IMG/VR virus record: IMGVR_UViG_3300049740_000415
Coordinates: 1-21,670 of that record
DNA: 21,670 nt
Strand: one strand, 5' to 3'
From: a virus
Shown here piece after piece: positions 15,033 to 21,036 of the stretch. Each line of letters opens with the position of its first letter. Position 1 is the first letter of the stretch. The position numbers and the translations under genes were made by a program. The notes beneath the pieces were generated by a model, which had not been told where the DNA came from, ran no database searches, and was given only the letters and a program-made list of their open reading frames with translations.

Positions 15033-17129
15033 TTACAGTTTTATTTCTGTCATGTCAAGCCAATCAGAGCCTACTTTTATTTCTATATCTAGAGGTACAT
15101 TAAAATCAATATTATACATTGATTTCATTGTGTTTTTTACCCCTGTAGTAGATTTTTCTAAGATATCTGACATAACATCTTCTTCACCCGGATAGACATC
15201 TACAACAATACTGTCATGTACAGTATTAATTAGTAGACTTTTTACCTTCTTTTGTTTCATTAACTCGTAAGCATTAATACAAGCTAGAGGAACAATGTCG
15301 GCAGTAGCAAAACCTTGGACAGGATAGTTTTTAATTTGGGTGGAATAATTGGAACTACCCCAAGGCATCCTTTTCGCATCGGGAAAAGAATATTGCCTAC
15401 CTGTTGGTAAGGTAACTAGTTTGGTGGCAATCGCACTATACTCTAACTTATCGTGCCACTCTTTAATCTGTTTATATTTAGTTAAAAATTCAGCGTAATA
15501 TTTCTTTTCATCATCTGTACCACTAAAACCTCCATACAAAGGTTTGAAAGTATGAGCCTTAGCATCTTGTCTAGATACTCCTATGATATCAGCAGTGAAT
15601 TGATGAACATCAACTCCATTTTTTATATCTTCCATACCTTGTTTATCCTGAGCAAGAAAGACTGCAGTTCTAAATTCTAACTGTGCAAAGTCTACCTCCA
15701 TAATCTTACCATTCTTAAATCGTGATTTCATTACTTTCCTAATAGGGAAAGTTTTAGCACGTGGTTGGTTTTGGAAATTAGGATTTCTACTAGACAATCT
15801 TCCTGTTGAAGTAGCAGTCTGCATAAAGCTAGGATGTAATATAGAGTTCCAACCTACAAAGTTTTGTATACCTTCAACAAAAGTAGATAAGTAAGTTTCT
15901 ATAGCACTATACTTTGTAATAGAATCTACAAAATCAATTACTCCATTTTTACTATACTTAGAAATAGTCATTAAAGTTATTTTATCTGTTTTAAATCCTG
16001 TATTACAAGCTAGTCCTACTAACTTACTAGCAGTGTCTTTAGAATCTCTAGAAAAGTTTTCTACAATAGTTTTAAGGTTAACTTTAAATCCTGCTAATTC
16101 TTTTAACTGATGATATATTAAACCCTGACCATCACAAGTCTCACACTTACTTAAATTCTTATAGGGATTACCATCAACTTTCATTTTCTGAACTTTACCA
16201 TTGCCATAACAACTAGAACATCTTTCTGAACGAGTTTTATGAACAGGCTTAGTATACATTTTAACATACTTATTAAAGTCTGCTATGGACATTCTAGGTC
16301 TTCTCTTAGGTTTATTAGTTTGTTTATTAACACCAATGTTAAAAACCTCAGCCCATTTCTTTTTATTAGTAACTTTTAATCCATATACTAGCCAAGAAAG
16401 TTGTTCACCACTACTAGGTTCTATGTGGGTATCTCCCATCATATCCCAAATAGTATCATCTATCTTTACTCGTAATCTTTTATGCTCTTTTTCAAATTCA
16501 TCTCTAACTTCAGATAAAGTACTCTTATCAATATAAATACCATTCATCTCCATATTGGTTAATACTTTTGTAAATTTGTTCATCATTTTAACTGTAGTTA
16601 ATAAAGAAGAATTATGTTTCTTATTTAAATCTGATACCTGAGCATCAAAAAGCTGTCGGGTACACTCCACATCTCTTCTACCATAGAACTCAATATCTTT
16701 AGGAATAATATCTTTAAAAGTCATTCCCTGACTTCTATATGTATCAATAATTGAAGTAGCTTTATGTATTAATCCTCTTCTTACACAACATTCTGCTAAA
16801 GATATTCTAGTTTTAACACCTCGATGTAAAACATATTCAGCTATCATAGTGTCATAAATAATACCAGTATATTTAAATCCACAAGAATATATCCATGACA
16901 AATCAAATTTTATATTATGACCTACAAGAATATCTGTTTTATTCAGTATATCTTGGACAATCTTTTTATTCTTTTTTAAATCAATATCAGGCAAGTCAGG
17001 ATGCCAAAAAAATAAATACTCATTGTCTATACCTAAACTTATTAATTTATTATCAGGATAGTAAGGAGTAGGGCTTCCTTTATAACCTTCTTCTGTTGTT
17101 TCCACATCAAATACTGTTATCTTTGTCAT
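15033..17129 (-). CDS. Family A DNA polymerase with 3'-5' exonuclease and DnaJ-type zinc-finger insert
   Basis: The protein has 698 residues and replicates the phage genome. The proofreading domain has Exo I FDVETTE (Asp8, Glu10), Exo II GHNIKFD (Asn72, Asp76) and Exo III YGRRD (Tyr149, Asp153). A zinc-finger-like insert with CSSCYGNG (Cys304, 307) and CETCDGQG (Cys329, 332) follows. The polymerase part has TGRLSSRNPNFQNQP (442-456), motif A EVDFAQLEFR (Asp480), motif B R520-x3-K524-x7-Y532-G and motif C TVHDSIVV (His638, Asp639). Motif C reads HDS instead of the common HDE. The insert is, as I recall, typical of the HMO-2011 phage group. The start overlaps the helicase stop (ATGA), with GAGG upstream. 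Confidence 0.95.
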   Translation of the reverse strand: MTKITVFDVETTEEGYKGSPTPYYPDNKLISLGIDNEYLFFWHPDLPDIDLKKNKKIVQDILNKTDILVGHNIKFDLSWIYSCGFKYTGIIYDTMIAEYVLHRGVKTRISLAECCVRRGLIHKATSIIDTYRSQGMTFKDIIPKDIEFYGRRDVECTRQLFDAQVSDLNKKHNSSLLTTVKMMNKFTKVLTNMEMNGIYIDKSTLSEVRDEFEKEHKRLRVKIDDTIWDMMGDTHIEPSSGEQLSWLVYGLKVTNKKKWAEVFNIGVNKQTNKPKRRPRMSIADFNKYVKMYTKPVHKTRSERCSSCYGNGKVQKMKVDGNPYKNLSKCETCDGQGLIYHQLKELAGFKVNLKTIVENFSRDSKDTASKLVGLACNTGFKTDKITLMTISKYSKNGVIDFVDSITKYSAIETYLSTFVEGIQNFVGWNSILHPSFMQTATSTGRLSSRNPNFQNQPRAKTFPIRKVMKSRFKNGKIMEVDFAQLEFRTAVFLAQDKQGMEDIKNGVDVHQFTADIIGVSRQDAKAHTFKPLYGGFSGTDDEKKYYAEFLTKYKQIKEWHDKLEYSAIATKLVTLPTGRQYSFPDAKRMPWGSSNYSTQIKNYPVQGFATADIVPLACINAYELMKQKKVKSLLINTVHDSIVVDVYPGEEDVMSDILEKSTTGVKNTMKSMYNIDFNVPLDIEIKVGSDWLDMTEIKL
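16122..16220 (-). other. DnaJ-like zinc-finger insert within DNA polymerase
   Basis: This segment encodes residues 304-336 of the polymerase. It has two CxxCxGxG motifs (CSSCYGNG and CETCDGQG) separated by a short Lys-rich loop, as in the central zinc-binding domain of DnaJ, but only one such finger is present. It lies between the exonuclease and polymerase domains. Basic residues on both sides (KPKRRPRM, HKTRSERC) suggest a DNA contact. Confidence 0.85.
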
Positions 17130-18361
17130 TCTATATACCTCGATTTCTCAGGCACTAGTATACTATTAACTATACCATGCCATCCATTTATTTTATTCTT
17201 TATAACATTTAAGTTTCGCAAAAAGTTAGGTGTATCACCATCTTGTTGGGCTTTACCAATACCAATAATTAAATCAGCTTCGGCTGCCTTTCCTGTTCTA
17301 CTATTCTCCATCATATCAAAAGACAAAACTGCTGAGCCTTCAGCTTCTGCATTTGCCTGAGAGACACCAATCAAAGCTATATTTCTTCTCTTAGCTATTT
17401 CTCTTGCACCTAAGTAGATTGCTCGTAATCTTTCATCACCTCTAGAGAAAGTTCCTTCTACATTTATTTTATCTAGTTGGTCAACAATAACAATATCAGG
17501 TTTATTATCTTCACAATACTTATCTAAAGATTCTAGTGACCAATCTACAGAATCATGGCAAACTATGTTGTCACTAATCTTAGCCCACTCTTCTTTTGCT
17601 TCTTTCATACTGTCTTGTATATCAAGCTTATGCATATCAGTCCATGCAGATACCATTCTCATCTGTGTTCTAACTGCGGGTTCTTCATTAATAAAACAAT
17701 GAACCTTAGCACCTTGATGAGCAAAGCCTTCGTACCCGGCTACTAGACTAACCCAAAATGCAGTCTTACCTGTTTCAGGTCTAGCGAATATAACCATAAG
17801 ATTACCTTCACCTACGCCATCAATTCTATCACCTAATGTTTTTATATTAAACTTCCATTTAGATGTAACTGATACTGCATCTAACATCTCACCAATATCT
17901 TTAGTAACAGGAGTTAGCCCATCTTCAGATTCTATTACGTCTTCATCAAATTCTTCCACTAATTTTTTAACAGTAGATAATGATTTACTTTTACCATTCC
18001 AAACACCATTAGCTTCTTCTATAACTTGTTTAGCATGTTCTAGCATACGTAAATTCTTTAACGTATCAGAAACAATATCAGCATTATATTCTGTGTTATC
18101 ATTACCTATGTTGTCTAGTATGGCTTCCATTTTCTGTCGATGAGCAGTAGTGGATGCAGGTTTGTAAATATTAAAATATGCATCTTTAACTTCTTCAACA
18201 GAAAGCTTTTGTATATTATTATGTTTTTTATAGGTATCTCCTATAACAGTGTATACCTCTGCTAAACCATTAGTAAAATTGTTCTTACTAATCCTTTTTC
18301 TATTCTCTTCAAAAAAGTCACGGTTTAGACAGAACTTTATTATTCTATTCTCAAGTGACAT
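17126..18361 (-). CDS. Replicative DNA helicase, DnaB-type (RecA fold)
   Basis: The protein has 411 residues. The N-terminal 160 residues are helical and match the place of the DnaB N-terminal domain. The ATPase core begins with LGDRIDGVGEGNLMVIFARPETGKT (Walker A at about 193-200), where the first glycine is replaced by alanine. Walker B is PDIVIVDQLDKI (289-299), and the glutamine switch lies in LIGVSQANAEAEG (330-342). Later come ADLIIGIGK (362-370) and LNVIKNKINGWHG. It unwinds the fork ahead of the polymerase and works with the primase encoded just upstream, whose end overlaps its start by 11 bases. The AAGGAG site supports the start. Confidence 0.9.
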   Translation of the reverse strand: MSLENRIIKFCLNRDFFEENRKRISKNNFTNGLAEVYTVIGDTYKKHNNIQKLSVEEVKDAYFNIYKPASTTAHRQKMEAILDNIGNDNTEYNADIVSDTLKNLRMLEHAKQVIEEANGVWNGKSKSLSTVKKLVEEFDEDVIESEDGLTPVTKDIGEMLDAVSVTSKWKFNIKTLGDRIDGVGEGNLMVIFARPETGKTAFWVSLVAGYEGFAHQGAKVHCFINEEPAVRTQMRMVSAWTDMHKLDIQDSMKEAKEEWAKISDNIVCHDSVDWSLESLDKYCEDNKPDIVIVDQLDKINVEGTFSRGDERLRAIYLGAREIAKRRNIALIGVSQANAEAEGSAVLSFDMMENSRTGKAAEADLIIGIGKAQQDGDTPNFLRNLNVIKNKINGWHGIVNSILVPEKSRYIE

Positions 18362-19154
18362 TAAATAACTCCTTTATCCTTGTGGGGTCTAAATATTTTA
18401 AGTCTTCTTCTAAGACTTTTACTTCAGTATCAATAAGATACCTCAAGCCTTTTGATAAATCAAATGCCTTCTGCGTTGCGTCTCTATCTAAAGCTATAAT
18501 TACTTTCTTAAAGTTTTTAGATAAGTAAATTGCATACTCTTCTTTCATAGTTGTTCCTAATAAGGCAACTCCTGTGTAGATAGAACTAATAGCACAAGCA
18601 GAAGCACAGTCTTCTACAATAACTGCAGTGTCGCTTTTACCACAAGTAAAAGGAATAATGTTTTTATTGTAGTTGAACCACTTAGGCATGTTAAGGGGAT
18701 TAAGACTTCTACCTACTGCAGAAACTACATCACCCTCATCTTTAACTACAAAGACTGCTCTATCTTTACGGGGGTCAAAGTATATTGATGCTATCCCTTC
18801 AAGGTATGCCGGGTAACAATTATTTTTCTTAACATAAGACAAACATTTTTCACTAGATTGTATGTTAGTAAAATGTTTTGGGATTGTCCAAGCTTTTACT
18901 TTCGGTTCAGCCGAGCCTTTTGATGACGATAGTTCCAAGAACTTGGTAACATCATCAGGAGATAATGCTCGTTCAGTAGTACCACCAATCTTACAAGATG
19001 CATGATAGCATCCCCAATTAATTTTAAAGTCTTCTGTGTTTATATAGAATGTATTTTTGTTAAGACAAAAAGGACAATCCATTCTAACTCGGGTGTTAGA
19101 AGGTATCTCTAACTGTTTGATATATTCTAATTGATGTTTCTTTGTGATGTACAT
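18351..19154 (-). CDS. DNA primase, zinc finger plus Toprim
   Basis: The protein has 267 residues from the ATG at 19154. The frame is open up to 19175, but a start there would fall within the palindromic repeat and lack a ribosome binding site, whereas GAAAGG lies five bases before the chosen ATG. A zinc finger is seen at residues 27-54: CPFC, then CYHASC. The Toprim core shows VIVEDCASA (Glu181) and VIIALDRD (Asp223, Asp225), which bind the metal ions of primer synthesis. The product is short compared with bacterial DnaG, without its helicase-binding domain, as in many phages. It is the first gene of the replication block after the terminator and palindrome. Confidence 0.88.
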   Translation of the reverse strand: MYITKKHQLEYIKQLEIPSNTRVRMDCPFCLNKNTFYINTEDFKINWGCYHASCKIGGTTERALSPDDVTKFLELSSSKGSAEPKVKAWTIPKHFTNIQSSEKCLSYVKKNNCYPAYLEGIASIYFDPRKDRAVFVVKDEGDVVSAVGRSLNPLNMPKWFNYNKNIIPFTCGKSDTAVIVEDCASACAISSIYTGVALLGTTMKEEYAIYLSKNFKKVIIALDRDATQKAFDLSKGLRYLIDTEVKVLEEDLKYLDPTRIKELFNVT

Positions 19155-19166
19155 TTTTACCTTTCT

Positions 19167-19184
19167 ACTTAACACGTGTTAAGT
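19167..19184. repeat. Palindrome copy 1 (core TAACACGTGTTA), before primase
   Basis: This is an 18-bp perfect palindrome, ACTTAACACGTGTTAAGT, ending 12 bases before the primase ATG and just upstream of its ribosome binding site. A strong terminator lies 23 bases further upstream in the transcribed direction. In RNA it can fold into a hairpin with an ACGU loop; in DNA it could be a dimer operator. Confidence 0.9.
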
Positions 19185-19207
19185 TATTTTCTCATTTCTT
19201 CAGAGCC

Positions 19208-19238
19208 AAAAAAAGGGGCAGTCATTTCTGACCACCCC
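19208..19238 (-). terminator. Rho-independent terminator before the primase
   Basis: On the - strand a ten-pair stem (GGGGTGGTCA against TGACTGCCCC, with two G-U pairs) has a GAAA tetraloop and is followed at once by seven T. This is a strong intrinsic terminator for leftward transcription. It separates the upstream small genes from primase, helicase and polymerase. The wobble pairs form only on the - strand, which confirms the direction. Confidence 0.88.
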
Positions 19239-19252
19239 TCTCAGCCACAAAG

Positions 19253-19286
19253 AAAGAAAGTATATGAGTGAATATACTCTTTCTTT
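19253..19286 (-). other. AT-rich stem-loop after a small gene
   Basis: AAAGAAAG-TATAT pairs with ATATA-CT-CTTTCTTT, leaving a two-base bulge and a six-base loop. It starts at the stop codon of the 53-residue gene. A run of eight T follows on the + strand and none on the - strand, so it could be an mRNA-protecting structure for leftward transcripts or a terminator for any rightward ones. Confidence 0.55.
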
Positions 19287-19446
19287 ATAACTTTTTTTTC
19301 TGATAATGCAAGTGCTTTAAATCTTTATCTATATGTTTTTTTATTAATGGAAATTCAAAGTCTGTTCGATACTCCCCTTGATGGTATCTTAACAATGACC
19401 ATAATCTAGAATTAAATTTTTCTAGATATGCTTCAGTACTATTCAT
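19285..19446 (-). CDS. 53-residue basic small protein, unknown
   Basis: The product begins MNSTEAYLEKFNSRLWSLLR and ends in a very basic tail (HLHYQKKKL). It looks helical, with an amphipathic first half. The start at 19446 is chosen because AAAGGAG lies five bases before it; a further upstream ATG at 19476 would overlap the palindrome and has no binding site. It follows palindrome copy 2 and precedes a stem-loop and a strong terminator. No family is recognised. A small early protein acting on the host, or a regulator, is possible. Confidence 0.65.
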   Translation of the reverse strand: MNSTEAYLEKFNSRLWSLLRYHQGEYRTDFEFPLIKKHIDKDLKHLHYQKKKL

Positions 19447-19469
19447 GATTACTCCTTTATGTGTGATTG

Positions 19470-19483
19470 GTAACACGTGTTAC
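19470..19483. repeat. Palindrome copy 2 (core TAACACGTGTTA)
   Basis: This is a 14-bp perfect palindrome, GTAACACGTGTTAC. It ends 23 bases before the ATG of the 53-residue gene. The bases just outside the 12-bp core differ from copies 1 and 3 but remain self-complementary. Confidence 0.9.
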
Positions 19484-19490
19484 TAACTAG

Positions 19491-19587
19491 TAGTTTAGTG
19501 TCCAAGTCAGGTTCCTGAGGCTTTGCGTCCTTTTGGCTATATCTTGGTTTCTGCATATAATTTTTCAGCAGACCTGCCACTAAACTA
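19491..19587 (-). other. Stem-closed RNA domain with possible pseudoknot
   Basis: TAGTTTAGTG at 19491-19500 pairs perfectly with CACTAAACTA at 19578-19587. The 77 bases inside hold further complements: TCTGC with GCAGA, CCAAG with CTTGG, and CAGGT with ACCTG. The last two pairings cross one another, so they would form a pseudoknot or alternative folds. This resembles a compact structured RNA or riboswitch-like switch; no ligand is implied by the sequence. Confidence 0.45.
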
Positions 19588-19762
19588 ATTTACGTGGGGC
19601 AGACTGTACAATCTACCCCAAGGTACTTTGCGTTGCGTTTGAGTTTATACTCGGCTACGAACCCAAGAATACGAAATGGCTTACGCACGAGTACCGACAG
19701 TGACCATAGACTTACCTATCATTTTGGTAGCTAATTCAAAACTCATCAAGCTTAGTGTAATC

Positions 19763-19806
19763 GGTTAAAAGAAACATTCAATCGTCATCAAATGTTTCTC
19801 TAAACC
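19763..19806 (-). other. Long hairpin directly after palindrome copy 3
   Basis: On the - strand GGTTTAGAGAAACATT pairs with AATGTTTCTTTTAACC over 16 positions, with one mismatch and one G-U pair, around a 12-base loop. It begins two bases after palindrome copy 3. It would be the first structure of any transcript initiated at or near that palindrome. No T-run follows the last pairs. Confidence 0.65.
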
Positions 19807-19808
19807 TT

Positions 19809-19824
19809 CTTAACACGTGTTAAG
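19809..19824. repeat. Palindrome copy 3 (core TAACACGTGTTA)
   Basis: This is a 16-bp perfect palindrome, CTTAACACGTGTTAAG. It lies one base after the T-run of the terminator at 19826-19857 in the leftward direction and two bases before a long hairpin. Unlike the other copies, no strong ribosome binding site and gene follow it. Confidence 0.9.
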
Positions 19825-19825
19825 T

Positions 19826-19857
19826 AAAAAGGGGTGTCAGATATAGACTAACACCCC
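19826..19857 (-). terminator. Rho-independent terminator after the small-gene operon
   Basis: On the - strand GGGGTGT pairs with ACACCCC around a 13-base loop and is followed by five T. It ends the leftward transcript of the genes at 19933-20700. Palindrome copy 3 follows almost at once. Confidence 0.82.
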
Positions 19858-19879
19858 TGTCGGCTTAATTAACAAACAA

Positions 19880-19899
19880 CTCCCGAAAGGATTTCGGAG
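19880..19899 (-). other. Small GC-containing stem-loop
   Basis: On the - strand CTCCGAAA pairs with TTTCGGGAG with one bulged G and a three-base loop. It sits between the stop of the gene at 19933 and the terminator. No T-run follows. It may be an mRNA 3' structure. Confidence 0.4.
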
Positions 19900-19932
19900 T
19901 CACTTATAATAATAAACTAATCCCCTGTTAAG

Positions 19933-20181
19933 TCAAATCGTAACAGGCTGATTATCTTTTCCTATAACAGTAACATCACCTAATGCTTCTATCCAAACTT
20001 TAGCACCACAGGATAAAGGCTTGTCAGGACTATAGACAATTCTTGTAGCACCATTACAAACAACATCAGAGCCATAGTAATTATGCTTGTATGTTTTAAC
20101 TGTAATAACATCTTTGATGTCATCAGGATGTTTGGCATTGTGTCGAATGTTATGTTGGTTAACATGAATACGTTTAATCAA
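19933..20181 (-). CDS. Small protein of unknown function, probable TTG start
   Basis: The protein has about 82 residues. The C-terminal half carries VCNGATRIVYSPDKPLSCGAKVWIEALGDVTV, which I recall from unnamed marine phage proteins. It looks like a small beta domain with two cysteines. I chose the TTG at 20181 because GGAG lies six bases before it and it overlaps the upstream stop by eight bases, as usual here. ATGs at 20193 and 20220 in the same frame have no good binding site. The N-terminus is His/Asn-rich. It is the last gene before a terminator. Confidence 0.6.
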   Translation of the reverse strand: MIKRIHVNQHNIRHNAKHPDDIKDVITVKTYKHNYYGSDVVCNGATRIVYSPDKPLSCGAKVWIEALGDVTVIGKDNQPVTI

Positions 20182-20365
20182 ATGACTCTCCATTCTTTTG
20201 TAGTACTTCACTAACATCAACTATTGTTCTGTCTATACCTTTTTCATACAAAGGACTAGAATGACCATCCAATAAATAATTATCTTGTGCCTCTTCTACA
20301 TCTTTTGCTTTTATGTAATACTTTTTTGTTTTAGTTACCTCAACAACAATTTCATACATAGGCAT
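20174..20365 (-). CDS. 63-residue small protein with beta-beta-alpha pattern
   Basis: The product reads MPMYEIVVEVTKTKKYYIKAKDVEEAQ and continues to a polar tail. The alternation of Val, Ile and Tyr, followed by the acidic helix DVEEAQ, is common in small phage proteins of unknown role. The binding site AAGGA lies upstream, and the start overlaps the previous stop (TAATG). It may share its fold with the 70-residue protein at 21202-21414. Confidence 0.65.
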   Translation of the reverse strand: MPMYEIVVEVTKTKKYYIKAKDVEEAQDNYLLDGHSSPLYEKGIDRTIVDVSEVLQKNGESFD

Positions 20366-20700
20366 TAGTTTGTTCCTTTTATATCAACAGTACCTACAAA
20401 CATTAATCTGTAGTCATCTGTGTTCTCTACTTCAATATGATAAATCATACCCTTAGCTTTGATATATTTAATCGTATTGTAATTAATATTTCTATAACCT
20501 TTCTTCTGCATATCATAAGCAACTAAAAAATTATTAGGGTTGGTATATTGTCTACCGCCCTTTTGATTTTTCTTTACACCTAGTCTGAATACACCAGTTC
20601 TAAATGTTCCGTCTTTCTTGTAGAAACCTACAGAGAAAGTATTCTGTGTACCTACCATTTCTTTAATAGCTTCAGGCACAGTTAGTTTTGACATTAACAT
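20365..20700 (-). CDS. Small basic protein, unknown, first gene after palindrome copy 4
   Basis: The protein has 111 residues from the ATG at 20700, where AAAGGA lies five bases upstream. The frame is open to 20724, inside the palindrome, but has no binding site there. The sequence has strands with many Lys, Tyr and Asn (FSVGFYKKDGTFRTGVFRLG, NFLVAYDMQKKGYRNINYNTIKYIKAKGMIYHIE) and resembles a small SH3-like or WYL-like beta barrel often seen in phage early proteins that bind nucleic acid. That fold is only a guess. A third in-frame ATG at 20694 is also possible. Confidence 0.65.
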   Translation of the reverse strand: MLMSKLTVPEAIKEMVGTQNTFSVGFYKKDGTFRTGVFRLGVKKNQKGGRQYTNPNNFLVAYDMQKKGYRNINYNTIKYIKAKGMIYHIEVENTDDYRLMFVGTVDIKGTN

Positions 20701-20715
20701 ATCGTTCCTTTCTAT

Positions 20716-20733
20716 AGATAACACGTGTTATCT
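20716..20733. repeat. Palindrome copy 4 (core TAACACGTGTTA)
   Basis: This is an 18-bp perfect palindrome, AGATAACACGTGTTATCT, ending 15 bases before the ATG at 20700 and next to its ribosome binding site. Its outer arms (AGA/TCT) differ from those of copies 1-3 but remain complementary. Confidence 0.9.
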
Positions 20734-20796
20734 TTATGGTTTTAATATCCAATAAGTTATTATTATAGATATAAATATAATCCATTCTACATCCAT
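20734..20796 (-). CDS. Possible 20-residue membrane peptide
   Basis: A tiny open frame starts MDVEWIIFISIIITYWI and ends KP. It would span a membrane once. It stops exactly at the edge of palindrome copy 4. No ribosome binding site precedes the ATG, and the region is very AT-rich, so this could be chance. It is reported because such small hydrophobic peptides occur in phage early regions. Otherwise nothing is seen here except a TATAAT-like hexamer at 20762-20767 on the - strand, without a clear -35 partner. Confidence 0.2.
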   Translation of the reverse strand: MDVEWIIFISIIITYWILKP

Positions 20797-20843
20797 AAAT
20801 TTTTTACGATTTCGCTTTACAGATTTTAAAATGCATGATAGAA

Positions 20844-20857
20844 GGGGTTACCACCCC
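20844..20857 (-). other. Weak terminator-like hairpin
   Basis: On the - strand GGGGT pairs with ACCCC around a GGTA loop, followed by TTCTAT. It lies 23 bases after the stop of the 51-residue gene. The T-run is poor, so termination would be partial at best. It may mark the boundary before palindrome copy 4. Confidence 0.4.
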
Positions 20858-20880
20858 CGAGGATATATATACTTCCATAT

Positions 20881-21036
20881 CTATTCCCATATCTTCTTCT
20901 GTTTCCTTTCGAACATTTTTATCATGTATTCCGTAGCTTCCGTCAAGGTCATCTTCTTGTTCTTCACTACCTTGTTAGGTTCATTATTATTCATAATATC
21001 ATACCCAAAGGGTAAATCAAATTTATTACTTTTCAT
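20881..21036 (-). CDS. 51-residue small protein, unknown
   Basis: This gene was found by reading the - strand directly. The product begins MKSNKFDLPFGYDIMNNNEP and ends with a Lys-rich helix (MIKMFERKQKKIWE). The binding site AAGGA lies nine bases before the ATG, and the start overlaps the stop of the gene before it by one base (TAATG). The overlap and the binding site make it credible. Function is unknown; perhaps a small early nucleic-acid or host-protein binder. Confidence 0.65.
   Translation of the reverse strand: MKSNKFDLPFGYDIMNNNEPNKVVKNKKMTLTEATEYMIKMFERKQKKIWE

Larger units (their letters stand above)
19484..19808 (-). ncRNA. Candidate structured non-coding RNA or leader
   Basis: This stretch of 325 bases has no convincing gene, yet it is richer in G+C than its surroundings (about 43% over 19501-19740 by hand count, against about 30% in a neighbouring line of sequence). 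It is dense in stems. There is a 16-pair hairpin at 19763-19806, a perfect 10-bp stem closing 19491-19587 (TAGTTTAGTG with CACTAAACTA), a hairpin at 19595-19620 closed by TGGGG/CCCCA, a GAGT-ATAA-ACTC hairpin near 19645, and CTTGG/CCGAG near 19660. Several stems use G-U pairs only on the - strand, so leftward transcription is favoured. Palindrome copies bracket it at both ends, and a terminator lies just beyond 19824. No clear end terminator is seen, so it may continue into the small gene at 19446. It matches no RNA family that I can name. Confidence 0.45.

Noticed and set aside
19500-19550. A 14-base match (GGACGCAAAGCCTC, - strand) to the core of the cyclic di-GMP-I (GEMM) riboswitch
   Set aside because: The partner strand GGC-AAA-CC, the tetraloop hairpin and the second conserved helix of that riboswitch are missing, so the fold cannot form. 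A covariance-model search would settle it.
19449-19556. 35-codon frame on the - strand (MQKPRYSQKDAKPQEPDLDT and onward)
   Set aside because: It has no ribosome binding site, runs through palindrome copy 2 and lies across the stem-closed RNA domain. It ends two bases before the next start, so translation cannot be fully excluded.
19681-19746. 21-codon frame on the - strand (MSFELATKMIGKSMVTVGTR and onward)
   Set aside because: There is no ribosome binding site, and its position inside the candidate RNA suggests a chance frame.
20762-20767. TATAAT-like -10 box on the - strand before palindrome copy 4
   Set aside because: The region is extremely AT-rich and no -35 partner is visible at the right distance; insufficient to call a promoter.
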